Assembly: GCF_000307855.1 (NCBI RefSeq)
Contig: NZ_AJLR01000034.1
Coordinates: 1-64,000 of the forward strand
Reading direction: 5' to 3'
Origin: Schinkia azotoformans LMG 9581
GTDB lineage: Bacteria; Bacillota; Bacilli; Bacillales; Bacillaceae_J
Length of the DNA stretch: 64,000 nt
Made by a program: the position numbers and the translations under genes. Below are positions 60,199-64,000 of the stretch, piece by piece. The stretch's first letter is position 1; each line of letters begins with the position of its first letter. The notes under the pieces were generated by a model, which was given only the letters and a program-made list of their open reading frames with translations, was not told the origin of the DNA and searched no databases.

Positions 60199-60924
60199 TT
60201 AACCAGATATTATAATTGATCCATCAATAAGATCATGGACTGTTTTTTCGTATTTAGCCATGTTTCCAACATCAGACCAATATCCATTTGTTTTAAATCC
60301 GAATATTGGGCAATCTTTTTTCAATAACATCGGGAAAAGATCTAAACTAAAATCAAAGGTTTCCCCTTTTTTTATATAATGAAGTATTTCCGGTTCCATA
60401 ATATAAATGCCAGTGTTGATTTGATTTGTGAAAATTTCAGGCCGTGCTGGTTTTTCTAAAAATCGGGTTACTTTGCCTGTTTCATTCGTCCTAATAATTC
60501 CATAATCCATTGGATTTTGAACATCTGTCATAAAAATCGTAACAAGAGAATTCTTTGAACGATGAAATTGCATCCCTTTTGTTAAATTAAAATTCGAAAT
60601 AATATCTCCGTAAATAACAACAAAAGATTCATCTAAAAATTCTTCAGCATTTTTAATACTTCCTGCCGTTCCCAAAGGTCTTCTTTCCTCGAAATAAGTA
60701 AGATTTACATCATATTTTCGCCCATCACCAAAATAATCCATAATTTTATTAGATAAATATTGTACGGTTACTGCGATCTCTGTAATGCCATGCTCTTTAA
60801 GCTGCTCAATACAATATTCCATTACTGGTTTGTCTAGAATAGGAATCATTGGTTTGGGCATTTCATTTGTTAACGGACGTAACCTACTTCCTCTTCCTCC
60901 GGCAATAATAACCCCTTTCATCAT
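60199..60924 (-). CDS. Sugar-1-phosphate nucleotidyltransferase
   Basis: A 241-residue NTP-transferase: signature GVIIAGGRGSRLRPLTNEMPK (split near its end), LGTAGSIKNAEEF, VVIYGDIISNFN with the metal Asp, and GYWSDVGNMAKYE. It activates a sugar phosphate with a nucleotide for envelope polysaccharide synthesis; base and sugar are not decided by these motifs. Monocistronic; the start is ATG 60924 or 60921. Confidence 0.88.
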   Translation of the reverse strand: MMKGVIIAGGRGSRLRPLTNEMPKPMIPILDKPVMEYCIEQLKEHGITEIAVTVQYLSNKIMDYFGDGRKYDVNLTYFEERRPLGTAGSIKNAEEFLDESFVVIYGDIISNFNLTKGMQFHRSKNSLVTIFMTDVQNPMDYGIIRTNETGKVTRFLEKPARPEIFTNQINTGIYIMEPEILHYIKKGETFDFSLDLFPMLLKKDCPIFGFKTNGYWSDVGNMAKYEKTVHDLIDGSIIISG

Positions 60925-61108
60925 GATCACGCCTTCACGAATTAATCACACAGCAAACACCTACAATTACCATGTGTATGTATGTTGAAGTATTGTTATT
61001 CCTTTATTTGTCACCAAAATAATGAAATTTTAATCATAATTCAAGTTATTATATCTATAATATAGAGATTCACTTTTTTTCCATCCTAATAAGTTGGAGG
61101 GCTGCCAA

Positions 61109-61570
61109 ATGACTGATTATGAGATTGCCAGTTTATTAGCGGTTGGTTTTGGAACACTATTTATTTTGCTCATCTTTTTCTTCATTGCCTACATTTTTGG
61201 TGCAATCGGTTTATACTCTATGGCTAAGCGGGCAAATATCAATAATGAATGGCTTGCGTTCATTCCTATTGGTAATGCCTACATCGTTGGTGAACTAATT
61301 GACGAGAGACTAAAGTGGTTTACTGTTGGAAGTAGTGGTGGAATCAAGCTTCTGATTATTTGTCTTGGAGCAATTGTTCTTAATTTGATCCCCGTAATTG
61401 GCAATATTGTTGCAATATTAATCGGAATATTCTGGATCGTAGTCTACTATTGGTTATTTGAAAAATACTCAGAAAGTGGAACCATGTTGACGATTATTAA
61501 TGTTATTACTGGAGGCGTCGCTAGTGCTTTTATAATTTTTGCTCTTAGAAATAAAGAAGCAAGGTATTAA
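61109..61570 (+). CDS. Membrane protein of unknown function
   Basis: A 153-residue protein with four membrane segments (LFILLIFFFIAYIFGAIG; KLLIICLGAIVLNLI; IVAILIGIFWIVVYYWLF; VITGGVASAFIIFAL) and a loop NNEWLAFIPIGNAYIVGELI, seen in several uncharacterised Firmicute proteins. GGAGGG lies 7 nt before the ATG at 61109. Confidence 0.75.
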   Translation: MTDYEIASLLAVGFGTLFILLIFFFIAYIFGAIGLYSMAKRANINNEWLAFIPIGNAYIVGELIDERLKWFTVGSSGGIKLLIICLGAIVLNLIPVIGNIVAILIGIFWIVVYYWLFEKYSESGTMLTIINVITGGVASAFIIFALRNKEARY

Positions 61571-61581
61571 ATTAAATTTTA

Positions 61582-61622
61582 GGTTGTCAAAAAGAGTCCA
61601 TTCTTCTTGACAGCCTTTTTTA
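61582..61622 (+). terminator. Rho-independent terminator
   Basis: GGTTGTCAA...TTGACAGCC followed by TTTTTT. Confidence 0.8.
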
Positions 61623-61723
61623 TATTATAGCACCTTTTGATTGAAACAGCATTAAGATGCCTAAAAAAGATAGATATTGGAAAATATAATAATAGTGGAA
61701 TTTTTAATATTAAGGAGGATCTT

Positions 61724-62344
61724 ATGAAAAAAATATTCTATTTTGTCCTTTTAACTACTCTAATTATAGGCTTGGTTGGCTGTAATAACAAGGATGACAA
61801 AAAAAACGATAAGGCTAACGAGGGGAATACCGAACAAACCGAAAATAAAGGTGAAAAAGAAAATTCAGAACAGCCGTTGCCTGATTTAGCAGAGCAGAAA
61901 ACAGTGGAAATGATGCTTGAGGGCATGCCAGAGGATAAGATTGTAAAGCTATATCATCATAAGGAGTTAGGTTTTTCAACCTATGTACCTGATGATATGA
62001 TCGTCGAATCGAACCCTGAAATATTTAATGTATTCGCAAACTTCGGTGGAACTGAAAATAAGGATGCAACGTTAAAAATCACCGGCCAAACCGAAGAAGA
62101 AGTAATAAAGAACCTTCAAGATAACGGGTTCACTCTTGGAAAGGTAGAGGTCAAAGCTTTTGATTTCACTGATAAAGAATTCTCCCTCAATAAAGAAGGA
62201 ATGATTGGACACGTAGCCTTTTTCAAACACAGCAACGACGATTATGCTATTTATTACTATTTCCCAGAGGATTATGCAGAAGGCTTTGGGCCGAGATCTG
62301 ATATTATTATAAAAGAAATCGAGTGGCACGATGAACAGTCATAA
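61724..62344 (+). CDS. Putative lipoprotein
   Basis: A 206-residue protein with signal peptide and lipobox GLVGC (Cys about 20), a Lys/Asn/Glu-rich linker (KDDKKNDKANEGNTEQTENK) and a globular domain with LGFSTYVPDDMIVES. AAGGAGGATCTT precedes the ATG at 61724. Function unknown. Confidence 0.75.
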   Translation: MKKIFYFVLLTTLIIGLVGCNNKDDKKNDKANEGNTEQTENKGEKENSEQPLPDLAEQKTVEMMLEGMPEDKIVKLYHHKELGFSTYVPDDMIVESNPEIFNVFANFGGTENKDATLKITGQTEEEVIKNLQDNGFTLGKVEVKAFDFTDKEFSLNKEGMIGHVAFFKHSNDDYAIYYYFPEDYAEGFGPRSDIIIKEIEWHDEQS

Positions 62345-62361
62345 AGAAATGTAACACATTT

Positions 62362-62394
62362 GGGCAGTCTTTTGTAAGAATTACAAGACTGCCC
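62362..62394. terminator. Hairpin after the lipoprotein gene
   Basis: GGGCAGTCTT...AAGACTGCCC with a short loop but no U-tract on either side. Confidence 0.45.
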
Positions 62395-62454
62395 TCGAAG
62401 GTTAAAATATTAATGTAATAAAATAAACATAGTAGGACATTGGACCAAAATTGA

Positions 62455-62485
62455 TACTAAAAACCTAGGAAAAAAATCCCTAGGT
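62455..62485 (-). terminator. Terminator of the cell-wall hydrolase gene
   Basis: ACCTAGGGA-tttttt-TCCTAGGT followed by TTTTAGT on the minus strand. Confidence 0.75.
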
Positions 62486-62514
62486 CAAATTTCTGCTTAT
62501 TAATTAATGATATT

Positions 62515-63111
62515 TTATCTAGCAAATTTATGTTTGCCAATCCATACTGTTGCTTCACGTGAATCAACCCATCTGCTTGTAGAAGTCTTCGGATTATAAA
62601 AATATAAAGAACCGTTTCCTTTGCCTCTAAGCGTAAGCGCTTCTTCTACAGCTTTTTTTGACCCTGCATCAGCTGCTTGATTTATAGTGCCATTTTGAAC
62701 TGGTGTGAAAGCATAATGCCCATTTACATTTTGGTAGACTACTCCTTTAACGGAATTTGGAAATTCTACGCTATCCACCCTATTTAGAATTACAGTTGCC
62801 ACAGCTACTTTACCAGCATACGGCTCACCTTTTGCCTCTGCCGATACAAGTCTTGCCATAAGTTCTTTATCAGCCGCAGTAATTGATGTACGCGGTAATA
62901 CTAATTTTTGACCAGAATATAATGCGTTACTAGATTTATTATTAATACTTTTTAGATAATTGACAGATAATCCGTATTTTTGAGCAATTGTCCAGTATGT
63001 TTCTCCGCTCTTAACTAAATGGGTTGTTGTAGCTGCATCAGTTTGGGAGTTTAACCCAAATAATGATAATGAAAGAGTTGCTACCACCATTACCTTTTTT
63101 AACATTTTCAT
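62515..63111 (-). CDS. LysM + SleB-type cell-wall hydrolase
   Basis: A 198-residue secreted enzyme: signal peptide (to about SQTDA), one LysM (THLVKSGETYWTIAQKYG) and a Hydrolase_2/SleB domain with probable catalytic Glu in LVSAEAKGEPYAGKVAVATV (Glu of SAEA) and NRVDS. Related to SleB and CwlJ; it may act on spore cortex or vegetative peptidoglycan. AGGAGG lies 10 nt before the ATG and is part of an inverted repeat (63117-63158). Confidence 0.9.
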   Translation of the reverse strand: MKMLKKVMVVATLSLSLFGLNSQTDAATTTHLVKSGETYWTIAQKYGLSVNYLKSINNKSSNALYSGQKLVLPRTSITAADKELMARLVSAEAKGEPYAGKVAVATVILNRVDSVEFPNSVKGVVYQNVNGHYAFTPVQNGTINQAADAGSKKAVEEALTLRGKGNGSLYFYNPKTSTSRWVDSREATVWIGKHKFAR

Positions 63112-63116
63112 ATTTA

Positions 63117-63158
63117 GTTAACCTCCTAGATGTTTTTTTGGGACACAAGTAGGTTAAC
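63117..63158 (-). promoter_or_regulatory. Inverted repeat overlapping the RBS
   Basis: GTTAACCT (63158-63151) pairs with AGGTTAAC (63124-63117); the second arm includes part of the AGGAGG of the SleB-like gene. Sequestering the RBS could reduce translation. Confidence 0.4.
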
Positions 63159-63364
63159 AAATAAAAAAGGGGAAATGGGCATCCAAATTATGGAATATAA
63201 TCAATTAAAAAGCAGAACCCTTGCTATATTAGTGATTTCCATGAATTCATAAGGTGAAAATTACCACTTTTCCATTGGTGATAATTAACATAATTTAGCT
63301 ATTTATGGTCTGTTATTATAATTTATCCATTTATTATGTCCTTTGCCCTCTGAAATAAACACTT

Positions 63365-64000
63365 CTAAGCTAATTGTGCTGCTTCATTTAATTGTTCTGT
63401 AGATGTAACGATTTTTTGTGTGGCTGATCCAATCTCATTAATAATTAAAATTAAATTTTCCATATCGGTTTTAGATTTCTGAACAGATTCGAGATTTTCG
63501 TTTGCAGCTTTCACAATGCGATCAAAAGCTTCCCTTGTCATCGCAGATTTCTGTTGACCATCTACTGTGAGCTGTTCAACCTCATATAAACTTGAAATAA
63601 CATTGTCTTTTTGTTCAGTAATTTGCTCAGTAAACTGTTTGATTGAATCAACTGAATAATGCGTTTGTTCCGAAAGCTTCCTAACCTCATTTGCGACAAC
63701 AGAAAACCCTTTTCCATGCTCGCCCGCACGTGCGGCTTCGATAGCTGCATTAAGGGCAAGTAAGTTTGTTTGGCTTGAAATTTCCTCTACAATTCCAACT
63801 ACCTCACGAATTTGTGAAGTTAATTGGTTAAGTAACTCGACGGATTCTTTCATAATTATTGTACTTTTGTATACGGACTGAATTTGTTCCTCCAATGAAT
63901 TTAATTGCTCTTGTCCTTTTTCTGCGAGCAATTGAGTAGTTTTTGATTTTTCTGCCGTATGCTGCCCTTCTACACTTACGTTGTTGCTTTTTTGAATTAA
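63365..64000 (-). CDS. Methyl-accepting chemotaxis protein (partial, C-terminal)
   Basis: The reading frame continues to the edge of the window, so the N-terminal sensor is not seen. Visible is the cytoplasmic coiled-coil with the conserved hairpin tip [20 protein letters not shown] and [10 protein letters not shown], which couples to CheA/CheW. The product ends in [10 protein letters not shown]. No membrane segment is visible. A TTG at 63931 is an internal codon, not the start. Confidence 0.9.
   Translation of the reverse strand, partial: LIQKSNNVSVEGQHTAEKSKTTQLLAEKGQEQLNSLEEQIQSVYKSTIIMKESVELLNQLTSQIREVVGIVEEISSQTNLLALNAAIEAARAGEHGKGFSVVANEVRKLSEQTHYSVDSIKQFTEQITEQKDNVISSLYEVEQLTVDGQQKSAMTREAFDRIVKAANENLESVQKSKTDMENLILIINEIGSATQKIVTSTEQLNEAAQLA

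Overview
The window is a chromosomal stretch of a low-GC, endospore-forming Bacillaceae (Bacillus/Neobacillus-like). This rests on Bacillus-type gene pairs and families (xpaC-yaaN, sdpRI, a GerA-type germinant receptor operon, YjcZ, YuzL, YppF, YpjP, YfmR/YfmL), strong AGGAGG-type ribosome binding sites, frequent TTG/GTG starts and U-tailed hairpin terminators. There is no phage, insertion sequence, CRISPR array or rRNA gene. Most genes are chromosomal housekeeping, sporulation or envelope functions.

Layout. 1-5.4 kb: tRNA-His and tRNA-Trp, a DUF1284 protein, a secreted GH26-like glycosidase, two small membrane proteins, a HesB-like gene with an in-frame UGA in a C-UGA-G-G-P motif, and an orphan sensor kinase. 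5.5-12.8 kb: an Fbp-like small protein under a near-consensus promoter with a cre site, a YisP-like prenyl enzyme, flotillin, xpaC-yaaN, sdpRI and a YfhP-like membrane hydrolase. 12.8-21.2 kb: an acetyltransferase, an RlmA-type 23S rRNA methyltransferase with an apparent attenuator, a globin-coupled chemoreceptor with a CZB zinc domain, a YeiH-type transporter and a gerXA-XB-XC operon. 21.2-31.5 kb: oxidoreductases, folE with an atypical SDR, a lipoprotein serpin, a FusB/C-type EF-G-binding protein, topoisomerase III and a spore-related cluster (YjcZ, two LNMGNNF proteins, Hsp20, PLA2-like).

31.6-47.1 kb: an orphan solute-binding lipoprotein, an AI-2E transporter, a tetR-RND-adaptor efflux operon with two matching operators, an anthrax-lethal-factor-like metalloprotease, YppF, a LysM-NlpC/P60 hydrolase, YpjP, an aminotransferase, YuzL, an RsmJ-like methyltransferase, a polysaccharide deacetylase and a second NlpC/P60 enzyme. 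47.1-64 kb: MoxR-DUF58-DUF4129, ABC-F (YfmR) with an HD hydrolase, DEAD-box YfmL, MetA, three small proteins missed by a length cutoff, RraA, an FAD dehydrogenase, a sugar nucleotidyltransferase, small membrane proteins and lipoproteins, a SleB-type hydrolase and the C-terminal part of a chemoreceptor running off the window.

The most notable finding is the HesB-like gene at 3593-3880. One in-frame UGA sits exactly where HesB-like selenoproteins carry selenocysteine. It is followed by a perfect 9-bp hairpin with a UGGAA loop, 25 nt downstream, which fits a bacterial SECIS. Promoter, RBS and terminator are intact. Other points of interest are a terminator/anti-terminator leader before the rRNA methyltransferase, an exact 21-bp-period degenerate repeat array, an 85-nt nested palindrome, an SDR lacking the usual catalytic Tyr beside folE, and several unannotated small proteins.
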